Origin: a virus
Strand: one strand, 5' to 3'
Length of the DNA stretch: 28,710 bases
IMG/VR virus record: IMGVR_UViG_3300032675_002209
Location: 1-28,710 of that record
Positions 8,134 through 16,947 of this stretch are shown here, piece after piece. The stretch's first letter is position 1. Every line of letters begins with the position of its first letter. The position numbers were made by a program, and so were the translations under genes. A model generated the notes under the pieces. The model did not search any database. It saw nothing but the letters and a program-made list of their open reading frames with translations, and was not told where the DNA came from.

Positions 8134-8336
8134 GTCCGGCTCCGGGTGGCGTAGGAAGTTCGGGTGGCTGCGGGCAATGTCCCTGCCGATTGCAGCGATG
8201 CTTTGATGGTGTCCCGCGCGCGGATCAGGTCGGCGATGCTGCGATACCCGACCTCGCGCCCGTCAAACATGACCTTGAGCTCGCCGCTGGAGATCGCCGA
8301 TTCGACTGCGTCAAGATTTGTCTGCGTGAATGACAT
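8130..8336 (-). CDS. gpW-like head-tail joining protein
   Basis: 68 aa, the same size as lambda gpW. It starts MSFTQTNLDAVESAISSGEL, then VMFDGREVGYRSIADLIRAR, the helix-hairpin-helix pattern of the gpW family. Known role: seals the portal after DNA packaging and provides the tail docking surface. In lambda it lies between the large terminase gene and the portal gene; here the portal follows directly, but the terminase is 10 kb away beyond the inserted defence genes. GAGG lies 5 bases before the ATG and sits inside a hairpin (8340-8363). Confidence 0.85.
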   Translation of the reverse strand: MSFTQTNLDAVESAISSGELKVMFDGREVGYRSIADLIRARDTIKASLQSAGTLPAATRTSYATRSRT

Positions 8337-8339
8337 AAG

Positions 8340-8363
8340 AACCTCGCCTGTGATGGTGAGGTT
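8340..8363 (-). promoter_or_regulatory. Hairpin covering the gpW ribosome-binding site
   Basis: In the gpW mRNA, AACCTCACC pairs with GGCGAGGTT (8 of 9 pairs, 6-base loop), and the second arm contains the GAGG that serves gpW. If it forms, it would lower translation initiation of gpW when transcription starts upstream. Seen in sequence; the effect is inferred. Confidence 0.45.
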
Positions 8364-8375
8364 TTACGCGATTCC

Positions 8376-8404
8376 TTGTGCCATTTCTGCCAGGAATGGC
8401 ACAA
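8376..8404. repeat. Perfect 10-bp inverted repeat between gpW and hsdM
   Basis: TTGTGCCATT at 8376-8385 and AATGGCACAA at 8395-8404 are exact reverse complements around 9 bases that contain another TGCCA. It lies in the divergent region that must hold the promoter for hsdM. Candidate operator for a restriction-modification or phage regulator; no regulator is assigned. Confidence 0.5.
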
Positions 8405-8464
8405 CCTGCAACCATAGCGTATTACAATCGCGCCCTTAATCCTCAAGCAACACAATCAACACCA

Positions 8465-10507
8465 ATGAACATTCTGCAATACGAATCGAAAATATGGGCA
8501 ACAGCGGATCTGTTGCGCGGCTGCGGTATCAAGGAATCTGAATGGCCGTCATTTATGATGCCGTTTTTCGCCCTTGCCATGATTGAAAGCCGTCTGATGC
8601 GGATGTTTGGCAATCTAAAAGAAAAAATCGGTGAGGCCAGTTTTGCGAACATCCGTAAAGATGATCTCTATGACCTGATCAAGGACGAGGGGCAAGGCTA
8701 TAACATCTATATTTTTGAACACACAAAATCGCTCGCCGATATTTGCAAGAACGACAAATCTTTCGATATCGATTTCGATGCCTACCTCAAGGGTTTCGAT
8801 GGAGAAACCAAAGACCTGCTCGGTGTAGAGGCTTCCGAAGGGGAGAAATTCCTCGATATCAAAGGCGTGATCACAAAACTCAAGGCCAAAAAGATACTTC
8901 TGGGCTACACCAAGCTGTGGGCCGAAATCGATCTCAAGCCCTACAATAACTCCGAGATCACTACGCTCGAAGAACACATCAAGCGCAAATGGGCGGATAT
9001 TTCTGCCGAAACAGCCGGAGAGCAATACACACCGGACGACGTAATCTCATTGATTGCTGAGATCATCGCCTCGAAGATCGAGGAATCAGACACCCTACTG
9101 AAAATTTATGACTGCACCTGCGGCGGCGGCAACATGCTGTTCGGCGTGGAAGATCGCATCAATCAGAAATTCAAACGCCTGACACAGACCTTCGGACAGG
9201 ACTGGAACGATGCGCTGTACGCGCTGGCAAAGATTGAAAGTCGTTTTCGCCCCGACGCTAGAATTGAACACGGCAACACCTTGGTGGACGATAAGTTTTA
9301 CAACGACGAGTTCGACGTCGTCATCGCCAATCCACCCTACGGCGTGAGCTGGAAGGGTTATGAAAAGGACATCAATAACGACAAGACCGGGCGATTCAAA
9401 TTTATCCCATCGATCTCAGACGGGCAACTGCTATTCATGCAGCACCTAATCTCCAAGCTGGACGCAGTCGGTATGGGCGTGGTGGTTCACAACGGCTCAT
9501 CTCTGTTTAGCGGGGATGCGGGATCGGCTGAGAGCAATATTCGTAAATGGATGCTGGACTACGACATCGTTGAAGCGGTGATCCAGTTACCGACCGATGA
9601 ATTTTTCAATACTGGCATCTACACCTATCTGTGGATACTGAATAAGAACAAACAGTCACATCACAAGGACCGCGTGATGCTGATCAACGCCAGTGAGAAA
9701 TTCAAGCCGCTGAAAAAGAGCAAGGGTTCCAAGCGCAAGGAAGTCGATGAAGCCAGCCGCCTTGATATTGTCGCGACGCTCACCGCCTACCAAGACAACG
9801 ATTACGCCCGCGTGTTCGACAAGGAATTTTTCTACTTCAATAAACAGGCCATCATGCTCACCAACGTGGACGAGCATGGCAATAGTTTTGAGGCGAAGCT
9901 AAAGGAGGGAAAATCCGGCGAAAAACTGACACCAGTCAAACTTTCCAACGGAGAACGTGAACTGACAGCATTCACCCTCACCACTTTTGAGCAATACGGC
10001 TCGCTGGCCGATTATTTCGAGCAAGACATCAAACCATTTGTCGCCAGCCTAGATTACAAGGAACAGCCGCTGGTGGTCACAACCCGCGAGGCAAGCTATT
10101 ATTTCGACAGCGACAAGGAAACCCTGATCAGGGAAGCTGGCGGAAAGAAGGAAGCGCTGGGCTGCGGCAAGATCGTGGTGAAATCAGCATTGAAAAACGC
10201 CAGCAAAACTCAGCCTATGCGCATCGAAATCACAGTCGAGCTCACCCCCGATTATCAGAAGGATTATGAGATCATTCCTTTTCACAAGGATGAAGATGCC
10301 AACAAGGCGGCGATCGCCGCATTCATGGCCAAATACATCACAAAGCCTTTTGCATATCTTGAAAACGTTGTCGGTGTGGAAATAAACTTCAACAAGATCT
10401 TCTACAAACCGGAAAAACTGCGACCCGTCACCGTGATTCTGCGCGAAATCGCAGCTCTGGATGAGGAACTCAAGGCGTTGGAACAGCAATTGAAAATGGA
10501 TAATTGA
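8465..10507 (+). CDS. hsdM: Type I restriction-modification system DNA methyltransferase subunit (HsdM)
   Basis: 680 aa from ATG 8465 (MNILQYESKIWATADLLRGC); the frame runs upstream to 8378, but the typical HsdM N-terminus begins here. SAM-binding motif I is at about 216-222 (DCTCGGG) and the N6-adenine catalytic motif NPPYG at 289-293. The C-terminal part (DEELKALEQQLK) is a coiled coil as in other HsdM proteins. Known role: with HsdS it methylates adenine on both strands of a split target and is needed for cleavage by HsdR. No strong ribosome site precedes the ATG. It opens a plus-strand operon against the phage genes. Confidence 0.95.
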   Translation: MNILQYESKIWATADLLRGCGIKESEWPSFMMPFFALAMIESRLMRMFGNLKEKIGEASFANIRKDDLYDLIKDEGQGYNIYIFEHTKSLADICKNDKSFDIDFDAYLKGFDGETKDLLGVEASEGEKFLDIKGVITKLKAKKILLGYTKLWAEIDLKPYNNSEITTLEEHIKRKWADISAETAGEQYTPDDVISLIAEIIASKIEESDTLLKIYDCTCGGGNMLFGVEDRINQKFKRLTQTFGQDWNDALYALAKIESRFRPDARIEHGNTLVDDKFYNDEFDVVIANPPYGVSWKGYEKDINNDKTGRFKFIPSISDGQLLFMQHLISKLDAVGMGVVVHNGSSLFSGDAGSAESNIRKWMLDYDIVEAVIQLPTDEFFNTGIYTYLWILNKNKQSHHKDRVMLINASEKFKPLKKSKGSKRKEVDEASRLDIVATLTAYQDNDYARVFDKEFFYFNKQAIMLTNVDEHGNSFEAKLKEGKSGEKLTPVKLSNGERELTAFTLTTFEQYGSLADYFEQDIKPFVASLDYKEQPLVVTTREASYYFDSDKETLIREAGGKKEALGCGKIVVKSALKNASKTQPMRIEITVELTPDYQKDYEIIPFHKDEDANKAAIAAFMAKYITKPFAYLENVVGVEINFNKIFYKPEKLRPVTVILREIAALDEELKALEQQLKMDN

Positions 10508-10555
10508 CAATGGATATCGAGCAATTATCAACCCTCAATTCTCAATTCTCAATTA
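10486..10555. repeat. Degenerate 7-bp tandem repeat array across the hsdM stop and hsdS start
   Basis: Ten consecutive heptads can be laid out from 10486. The last three are near perfect (TCAATTC, TCAATTC, TCAATTA at 10535-10555); earlier ones are degenerate (GCAATTG, AAAATGG, ATAATTG, ACAATGG, ATATCGA, GCAATTA, TCAACCC). The array covers the end of hsdM, its TGA and the first 15 codons of hsdS. A 7-bp unit is not a multiple of three, so copy-number change after the hsdS ATG would break its frame. Confidence 0.6.
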
Positions 10556-11814
10556 AGCGATATGAATCCCATAAGGACAGCGGCGTTGAGTGGATAGGCG
10601 AAGTGCCAGCGCATTGGAAAGTTAAGCGGGTTAAGGATGTTGGTATAGGTGGTCTGACTAATGGAATTTTTAAAACCAAAGATCAATTTGGCTCAGGGCT
10701 GAAATTAGTAAACGTTACTGACCTTTATCAAAAAAATAGTGTTATTAACAATGAAAATCTTGATAGGGTCTGTGCGACAACAACTGAAACAAATAGATAT
10801 TGTGTGCGTGATGGAGATATATTTTTTGTAAGGTCTTCATTAAAGCTCGAAGGAATTGGTGTGTCAGCCATTTTTGAAAATGGCATAGAGGCAACCGTTT
10901 TTGAATGTCATATCATTCGATTCAGACCAAATCAAAAATACGTTTTTCCGAAATTTGCCATATACCAACTTAACTCAAATGAGATTCGTTATAAATTTGT
11001 AATTGTTTCAAAAACCGTAACAATGACGACTATATCGCAAGATAAGATATCAACGGTTGATCTGATATATCCATCTTGCCGCGAGCAAACCGCAATCGCC
11101 GCCTACCTTGACACAAAAACCGCGCAGATCGACCGGAAAATTGATCTGCTCGGTCAAAAGGCGGCGGAATACGGCAAACTCAAACATTCGCTCATTAACG
11201 AAACTGTCACCCGTGGGCTGGATAAAACCGTGCCGATGAAAGACAGCGGAGTTGAATGGATAGGCGAAGTTCCTGCACACTGGGAGATAAAGCGCGTAAA
11301 AGATTCGTCTTTACTTCAAAGTGGCGACTCGATCGTATCTGAGCAAATTGAAGAGGCTGGACTATTTCCCGTTTATGGTGGCAATGGATTGCGGGGTTAT
11401 TTTTCAAAATATACAAATGACGGCGACTACATTTTAATTGGCCGACAAGGAGCTTTGTGTGGAAACATCAATTACGCGTCTGGTAAATTTTGGGCTTCCG
11501 AGCATGCCGTCGTCGCTTATTTAAATCGTTCCATCGACATTAGGTGGTACGGAGCAATGCTCTTGGTGATGAACCTTAACCAATATTCAGTATCAGCGGC
11601 ACAACCAGGTTTGGCAGTTGATCGAATAAAACGATTATTACTTCCAGTCCCTCCTTTTACTGAACAACGAGCCATCGCGGCCTATCTCGATGAAAAAACC
11701 GCGCAGATCGACAGCATCGTTGCTACGATCAACAGCCAAATCGACAAACTCAAAGAACTGCGTAAAACCCTGATTAATGATGTAATCACTGGAAAAATCA
11801 AAGTTATCGGATGA
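10510..11814 (+). CDS. hsdS: Type I restriction-modification specificity subunit (HsdS)
   Basis: 434 aa from ATG 10510; a TTG at 10504 inside the hsdM end is the only earlier start. Two target-recognition domains are visible. Each is introduced by the same phrase, GVEWIGEVPAHW (about residues 25-36 and 247-258), and each is followed by a conserved helix: REQTAIAAYLDTKTAQID in the first half and TEQRAIAAYLDEKTAQID in the second. Known role: the two domains each read one half of a split DNA target and hold two HsdM subunits. The first 15 codons lie in a heptad repeat array. The stop overlaps the next gene by ATGA. The target cannot be predicted from the sequence. Confidence 0.95.
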   Translation: MDIEQLSTLNSQFSIKRYESHKDSGVEWIGEVPAHWKVKRVKDVGIGGLTNGIFKTKDQFGSGLKLVNVTDLYQKNSVINNENLDRVCATTTETNRYCVRDGDIFFVRSSLKLEGIGVSAIFENGIEATVFECHIIRFRPNQKYVFPKFAIYQLNSNEIRYKFVIVSKTVTMTTISQDKISTVDLIYPSCREQTAIAAYLDTKTAQIDRKIDLLGQKAAEYGKLKHSLINETVTRGLDKTVPMKDSGVEWIGEVPAHWEIKRVKDSSLLQSGDSIVSEQIEEAGLFPVYGGNGLRGYFSKYTNDGDYILIGRQGALCGNINYASGKFWASEHAVVAYLNRSIDIRWYGAMLLVMNLNQYSVSAAQPGLAVDRIKRLLLPVPPFTEQRAIAAYLDEKTAQIDSIVATINSQIDKLKELRKTLINDVITGKIKVIG

Positions 11815-12950
11815 TGGACATGGAATTTGAGCAGTTACTAAACCTCTTCACTCAAACTCAGCAAGAATTACAATCGCGTGCGGCTCGGTCTGTGGACATT
11901 ACTTTGGTCGTCCGCAATTGGCTTTTTGGCTGGTATATCGTGGAATTCGAGCAGGGAGACGCAAATAGAGCTGATATGTATGGCAAGCGTTTGCTGGAAA
12001 GGCTCGCGGTTGACCTGACCGCACGCATGGGTCGCGGCTTTTCCAAGCGCTCCCTTGAACAATATCGCCGTTTTTACGAGTTTTATCGGGAGATTGCGCA
12101 GACACTGCCTGCGCAATCTTTGAATGATGATTCCAGACGAGAGATTCGACTGGCATTGACAGGCTCAAATTCCACTTCAGGTATGCCCGGAATTTTACAA
12201 ATAATGTCCGCAGAGTTGGCAAACCGCTTTGTTATCGGCTGGTCACACTATGTTGCATTGTTATCTGTTGCCAGCCCTGACGAAAGAAGATTTTACGAGA
12301 TTGAGGCGCGGGAAAATAGCTGGGGTGCTCGTGAATTGGAACGTCAGATTGCCTCGTCGCTTTACGAGCGACTGGCTCTGAGTCGAGACAAGGAAGGTGT
12401 TAGAGCACTGGCACAAACAGGGTTGGTCATTGAAAAGGCATCCGATGTCATCAAAGATCCTTATGTGCTTGAATTTTTGGATATGGAAGAGAAAAGTAGC
12501 TATTCAGAACATGAGCTTGAATCCGCCATTATCGATCACCTCGAACACTTTCTATTGGAACTGGGTAAAGGTTTTCTCTTCGAGGCACGTCAAAAACGAT
12601 TCACTTTTGATAATGACCATTTCTATGTTGATCTGGTGTTTTACAACCGACTGCTTCGCTGCTATGTCTTAATTGATCTCAAGAGAGAAAAATTGACACA
12701 CCAGGACTTAGGACAGATGCAAATGTATGTCAATTATTTTGACCGCTATGTTAAGACTGCTGATGAACTACCGACTATCGGCATCTTGTTGTGCCATCGC
12801 AAAAACGACGCACTGGTTGAACTGACCCTACCCGAAAATTCAAATATTTTTGCATCGAAGTACCAACTGTACCTACCGTCCAAAGAAGAGTTTAAGAGAG
12901 AGCTGGAAGACGCGGCCGGGATTGAACATCAAAGTGATCACGATCAATGA
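11811..12950 (+). CDS. YhcG-type PD-(D/E)XK nuclease (DUF1016) inside the hsd operon
   Basis: 379 aa. The N-terminal domain (ITLVVRNWLFGWYIVEFEQG, FSKRSLEQYRRFYEFY) matches the DUF1016 N-terminal domain. The C-terminal domain has a PD-(D/E)XK-type core: VDLVFYNRLLRCYVLIDLKR, with D274, D289 and K291 as likely metal and catalytic residues (a DxK variant of ExK), then QDLGQMQMYVNYFD. These proteins often sit with type I RM genes, and their role there is not settled; extra nuclease or recombination-like activity has been proposed. It is coupled to hsdS by ATGA (11811-11814). Its TGA overlaps the ATG of a 52-codon ORF that leads to hsdR. Confidence 0.9.
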   Translation: MMDMEFEQLLNLFTQTQQELQSRAARSVDITLVVRNWLFGWYIVEFEQGDANRADMYGKRLLERLAVDLTARMGRGFSKRSLEQYRRFYEFYREIAQTLPAQSLNDDSRREIRLALTGSNSTSGMPGILQIMSAELANRFVIGWSHYVALLSVASPDERRFYEIEARENSWGARELERQIASSLYERLALSRDKEGVRALAQTGLVIEKASDVIKDPYVLEFLDMEEKSSYSEHELESAIIDHLEHFLLELGKGFLFEARQKRFTFDNDHFYVDLVFYNRLLRCYVLIDLKREKLTHQDLGQMQMYVNYFDRYVKTADELPTIGILLCHRKNDALVELTLPENSNIFASKYQLYLPSKEEFKRELEDAAGIEHQSDHDQ

Positions 12951-13105
12951 TAGTTCTAATGAAATTCCAGCGAAAGCAATGGCGGCAATTATCTTATACG
13001 GCATGCTGCGATCAGGCTAGCGCACAGTCGACACACACGACTCCTGAAAAACCATCCAGCCAAAAACAACGTTACGTGACAGTCAGAGGTCAGTTAATCG
13101 CATGA
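12947..13105 (+). CDS. Small bridging ORF (52 aa) between yhcG and hsdR, tentative
   Basis: ATG 12947 overlaps the TGA of the YhcG-type gene, and its own TGA overlaps the ATG of hsdR, so both ends are ATGA overlaps and the frame is open for 52 codons. It begins MIVLMKFQRKQWRQL and is basic and Gln/Thr rich. No family recognised. It fills the only gap of the operon, and hsdR has just a poor, distant ribosome site (AGAGG, 12 bases from the ATG). The ORF may serve to carry ribosomes to hsdR rather than to make a stable protein. A chance ORF remains possible. Confidence 0.3.
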   Translation: MIVLMKFQRKQWRQLSYTACCDQASAQSTHTTPEKPSSQKQRYVTVRGQLIA

Positions 13106-16100
13106 ACGAACTACACCTGCAGGACAAATTTCTCATCCCTTTTTTTCGTGACGGTCTGAGCTATAAAGAAGTTAAAGCCAACACCATCACGCAGTCGCTG
13201 ATCATCGAGGAAGACCTGCAGGCATTCATCTCTGATACCGAGATGAACAAAAAGCCCTATGAGCAGCTGCTGAAAAAATATCACGGCGATAAAAAACTGC
13301 TGCTGGCGGAATTGATCGCGCTGATCCAGGATCGCATCAGCAGCAGCCGTAACATGGCGCTGTTCATCAATGCGAATAAATCCATCACCCTGCAGGGCAT
13401 CAAGCTCCATCTCTTTTACACCAGTGACAGTGTGATCCACAACAACGCGCTGTTTGAAGAAAACATTTTTTCTGTGGTACAGGAGCTGCCCTACAAATAC
13501 AACCATCAGGGTAAGCAAATATTTTCATTCCGCCCAGATATTGCACTGTTTGTGAATGGCATATATCTGGGTTACAGTGAATTGAAATCCAACTACACCA
13601 ACCAGAGTGCCAGCAGGAATGGTCGCGGCAAGGTCATCAAGGATTATTTTGAGGCGGTGAAGGTCTATCACCTGCATATCGACAGCAACACCATGCTGTC
13701 CGATAGCGAGAAACTGGCCGTCCGCAAAGATTTCCTAAAGATTTTCGAGAAGGCGATCCATATCACCACCACCGACATCGGCGAGACCTTTGTGATCCGC
13801 ACCCTGGCGGATTATTTTGACGAGATACTGTCCACCTGCCGCGATGGCAAATTCGATCGTGAAGAGATCGAAAAGAAGGCGCGGAGCGTGTTCAAACCCT
13901 ACCCTTTGCTCAAACCCGAGGCCGAAAAGAAGGACAAGCTCAAAGAGCTGTTCGACGCGCTCTACGGCAAATATTTCATTGAAAAAGAAATACTGTATTA
14001 CAACTTCATCGAGCGCGACGTGTTGGTGATCAAAGGTGTAAAGGAAGTCAAAAACGAAACCGGGCATCTGATTTCACCCCGGCCAAAGCAAAAATTCGGC
14101 ACCGACAAGATCATCGCCAGGATAGATGAATTCCTGGTACATGAGCAGGAGGCAGACTACTTTGAAAAGCTGCTGGAAAAACAGCTGACGGGTGTGGGGG
14201 AAGCCAAGAAAAAAGAACTGCTGGACAAGCGTAAGGCCTACTCCAACAACAAAAACGTCTATTCGCTGCTGATGCAATATGCAGCGGGTTTCGGCAAATC
14301 CAATATCATCGGCTGGTCGGCCCTGCAGTTGAAGGACATGAGACGCAATGGCGAGTACGTCTACGACAAAATCATGATCGTGGTGGACAGGTTGCAGCTG
14401 CGCAGCCAGATTGATTCGCTGATGCTGAACATGAATATCGACAAACGCATGGTTGTGGAAGCCACCAATAAAAAAACCTTTCAGGAGGCGCTGGCATCCG
14501 ACACCCGCATGGTGATCGTGAACCTGCAAAAATTCGGTGCAGTGCGCGAAATGCTGGATGAAGAAGTGCTGAAGAAACTGGCCAATATGCGCATTGTGTT
14601 TCTGATCGACGAGATCCATCGCTCTAACAGTGGTGAGCAGCATGAGGAAATGATCAGTATTTTCGATGAATTGCAAACTCCGTTTGATAACTCAGCCTAT
14701 GCCACAGGGCACAGCAAAAAAAATCTGATCATCGGATTTACCGCCACGCCGGACGACCATACGCTGGCACGCTTTGGCGAATACAGCGGCTATGCCGAAA
14801 GCGAAAAACTCTGGCGGCCCTTCGACAGCTACACCATGAAGGAGGCGATCGAGGACGGTTTCATCCTGAATCCGTTGAAAAATATTGTCCCTGTCGCATC
14901 GAAAATGCTGTTCGACTTGCCTGGCAACCCTTTGGAAGGTTTCACCGAGAGGGAGCACAAGGACGCTCAGAAAAAACAGGTTTATGAAAACCGCGACCGT
15001 ATCGATGCCATCTCAAAATATGTGGCAGATTTACTGGTAAAGGACGTGTATCGCCAGATTCGCGGCACTGGTAAGGCGATGCTGGCTGTCTATTCCATCA
15101 AGGCGGCGATTGCCTACCAGCAGGCCGTGACTCAGCACTTCAACGCGCTGGTGCAGGAACCTAAATATGCAAAATATGCCGATGCGCCGATCCATGTGGT
15201 GTATTCGAGCAATCAGGACGAACAAAGCGCTTCGGGATTGAATGGCGGCTTGTCGGAAGAAAAGGTACTGGAAAGTTTTGCCCGGCCAAACAACAACGGT
15301 CTGATGATCGTCGTGGCCAAGCTGCAAACGGGATTCGATGAGAAGAAGCTGCACACGCTATTCCTAGATAAGGAAATCAGGGGCATCAGCGCGATACAGA
15401 CCATCTCCCGGGTAAACCGGACTGCCAAATACAAGAACGATTGCAAGATCGTGGATTTCTCGTACAACAACGTCAACGTGCAGAACATCAAGGATGCCTT
15501 CGAGCATTATTCCGACGTCGTGGTGAGCGACTTCGACCCGTTCGGCGACAAAAAGGTGCTGGATGTATTGCTGAGTGTGTTGAATAAATCAGATGCTTAC
15601 GACAAGTTTTATAGCGTATTCATGGGAATTTACAAAAATGCGGTGCTACGCAATAACCCGGAAAGCTTTCTCGACTTTGAAAGCAGTCTGAAAAAATACA
15701 TCGACGCCAATCCGCAGCGCACCGCCGATATCAAGGCCAAGGTGGCCCAGTATTTCACTATCCTGAACCGGATTGAATATGTGATCGAACTGGATGCGAA
15801 ATACAGCGATAGCGGTTTTCTATTTTTCTGGCGCAAGTTCAATACGCTCTACAACATGATGCACCGCAGCGAGGACATCAAGGATCCGATCGAGGTCTAC
15901 TTCGACAATCAGATCGGCATGGTTGAGGTGGTCGCTGAAGACACCAAGACAAAGAAAAAGAAACCCACAACGGTGGCCGAGGGTTTGCCGCCAGGTGCCG
16001 GGGGGCAATTCGATATTCTGGCTGTGATCGCCGCACGCAATGAGCAGGAAGCGAAAACGGGGACGCTGATCAGTGACTTTGAGGCGAAAATATCGGATTT

Positions 16101-16323
16101 ATTTGTCTATGTGCGCAATGCCAGCGAGGGCCAACGTCTGATCGTGAAGATCAAATCACATGTTTCCGAAGCTGAAATTTACGATGATTTCGCGAAGATA
16201 TTCCGCCGCTATAAGGCGCTTAACCGTCAAACCGTTGGCGACTACTTCTTCAAGGAAACCGAAGATCTGGTGGATAAGCTGTGCGATGATTTTGAGGTGA
16301 CAGTTCGAAACTCAGTGAGCTAA
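13102..16323 (+). CDS. hsdR: Type I restriction endonuclease subunit (HsdR)
   Basis: 1073 aa, the usual length for HsdR. Domains in order: a RecB-like PD-(D/E)XK nuclease with P145-D146 and E160-L-K162 (FRPDIALF, then YSELK); a superfamily 2 helicase with Walker A AAGFGKS at 394-400, DEIH at 503-506 and FTATP at about 546-550; motif VI around QTISRVNRT; then a helical C-terminal domain for binding HsdM/HsdS. Known role: ATP-driven translocation and cleavage of unmethylated DNA. All key residues are present, so the enzyme looks active. It converges with the HEPN gene on the other strand, with only 42 bases between their stops. Confidence 0.96.
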   Translation: MNELHLQDKFLIPFFRDGLSYKEVKANTITQSLIIEEDLQAFISDTEMNKKPYEQLLKKYHGDKKLLLAELIALIQDRISSSRNMALFINANKSITLQGIKLHLFYTSDSVIHNNALFEENIFSVVQELPYKYNHQGKQIFSFRPDIALFVNGIYLGYSELKSNYTNQSASRNGRGKVIKDYFEAVKVYHLHIDSNTMLSDSEKLAVRKDFLKIFEKAIHITTTDIGETFVIRTLADYFDEILSTCRDGKFDREEIEKKARSVFKPYPLLKPEAEKKDKLKELFDALYGKYFIEKEILYYNFIERDVLVIKGVKEVKNETGHLISPRPKQKFGTDKIIARIDEFLVHEQEADYFEKLLEKQLTGVGEAKKKELLDKRKAYSNNKNVYSLLMQYAAGFGKSNIIGWSALQLKDMRRNGEYVYDKIMIVVDRLQLRSQIDSLMLNMNIDKRMVVEATNKKTFQEALASDTRMVIVNLQKFGAVREMLDEEVLKKLANMRIVFLIDEIHRSNSGEQHEEMISIFDELQTPFDNSAYATGHSKKNLIIGFTATPDDHTLARFGEYSGYAESEKLWRPFDSYTMKEAIEDGFILNPLKNIVPVASKMLFDLPGNPLEGFTEREHKDAQKKQVYENRDRIDAISKYVADLLVKDVYRQIRGTGKAMLAVYSIKAAIAYQQAVTQHFNALVQEPKYAKYADAPIHVVYSSNQDEQSASGLNGGLSEEKVLESFARPNNNGLMIVVAKLQTGFDEKKLHTLFLDKEIRGISAIQTISRVNRTAKYKNDCKIVDFSYNNVNVQNIKDAFEHYSDVVVSDFDPFGDKKVLDVLLSVLNKSDAYDKFYSVFMGIYKNAVLRNNPESFLDFESSLKKYIDANPQRTADIKAKVAQYFTILNRIEYVIELDAKYSDSGFLFFWRKFNTLYNMMHRSEDIKDPIEVYFDNQIGMVEVVAEDTKTKKKKPTTVAEGLPPGAGGQFDILAVIAARNEQEAKTGTLISDFEAKISDLFVYVRNASEGQRLIVKIKSHVSEAEIYDDFAKIFRRYKALNRQTVGDYFFKETEDLVDKLCDDFEVTVRNSVS

Positions 16324-16365
16324 ATTCATATACACGATGCTATTAAGGTCACTCTATCGTTCACC

Positions 16366-16947
16366 TCATGTATTGCTTGCGGATTGCTCTATAGCTTTTG
16401 CGTAGGAAATAAAAACATCAATGTGTCCAAAAACATCACCCAACGACGTATCGGTCGCCGAGTCATTATGATGAATTATATTATTCCTTTTTCCAACGAC
16501 CGAATTAACAAGTTCCCGATTCAGCTTAAACTCGTCATTGGACTCAAGATCAATGCCCATCCAGCGAAAAAGTTTTGCAGTTTTAAATGGATTTCCAGAA
16601 AGTTTTTCGTCCACATCCTTTTTGCTTAAAGGTAGTGAGAATTGCTTATAAGCTAGCGCCCCATCTTTAACATCGGCATCTAGAGACCAAAGCATCAGAT
16701 TATGTGGGACTTTTGCATCTAAAATCCGCTGATTAACGCTTGTTACATGCTCTGATGCAATATCTTTAAGGAATGCCTCTAGGTATGAACAGAGGCAGAT
16801 TAAGTAAGATTTAACAAGAAAATTGGAGTGTTCAACAAAAAAAATATCAGGTGGATCTTGCTCCAATCGCACCTGCGATTGGCTAATAATTTCTTTAAGA
16901 CTATTAAAAAGTCCAAGGTAATGGGCGTAAGTTTGCGCGTAGGTCAT
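16366..16947 (-). CDS. MAE_28990/MAE_18760-like HEPN protein, partner of DUF262
   Basis: 193 aa from ATG 16947, which overlaps the TGA of the DUF262 gene (ATGA). A longer start at 16977 would overlap DUF262 by 34 bases and is less likely. RNNIIH at residues 154-159 is the R-X4-H HEPN motif, preceded by LVNSVVGK and followed by HND, as in the MAE_28990/MAE_18760 HEPN group. An earlier helix (FLVKSYLICLCSYLEAFLKD, about 43-62) matches the first half of the HEPN bundle. Known of the family: frequent genomic partner of DUF262 proteins in defence loci. Inference: RNase effector. AT-richer than the phage genes, which fits acquisition. Confidence 0.8.
   Translation of the reverse strand: MTYAQTYAHYLGLFNSLKEIISQSQVRLEQDPPDIFFVEHSNFLVKSYLICLCSYLEAFLKDIASEHVTSVNQRILDAKVPHNLMLWSLDADVKDGALAYKQFSLPLSKKDVDEKLSGNPFKTAKLFRWMGIDLESNDEFKLNRELVNSVVGKRNNIIHHNDSATDTSLGDVFGHIDVFISYAKAIEQSASNT

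Noticed and set aside
7276-8154. Long open frame on the plus strand opposite the portal gene
   Set aside because: Composition is Arg/Ala/Val rich with no domain; it mirrors the codon pattern of the portal gene on the other strand.
10486-10555. Considered as a promoter or terminator element
   Set aside because: AT-rich heptads have no stem or T-run and lie within coding sequence of both genes.
16324-16365. Bidirectional terminator between hsdR and the HEPN gene
   Set aside because: No stem-loop with a T-run could be found in the 42 bases.
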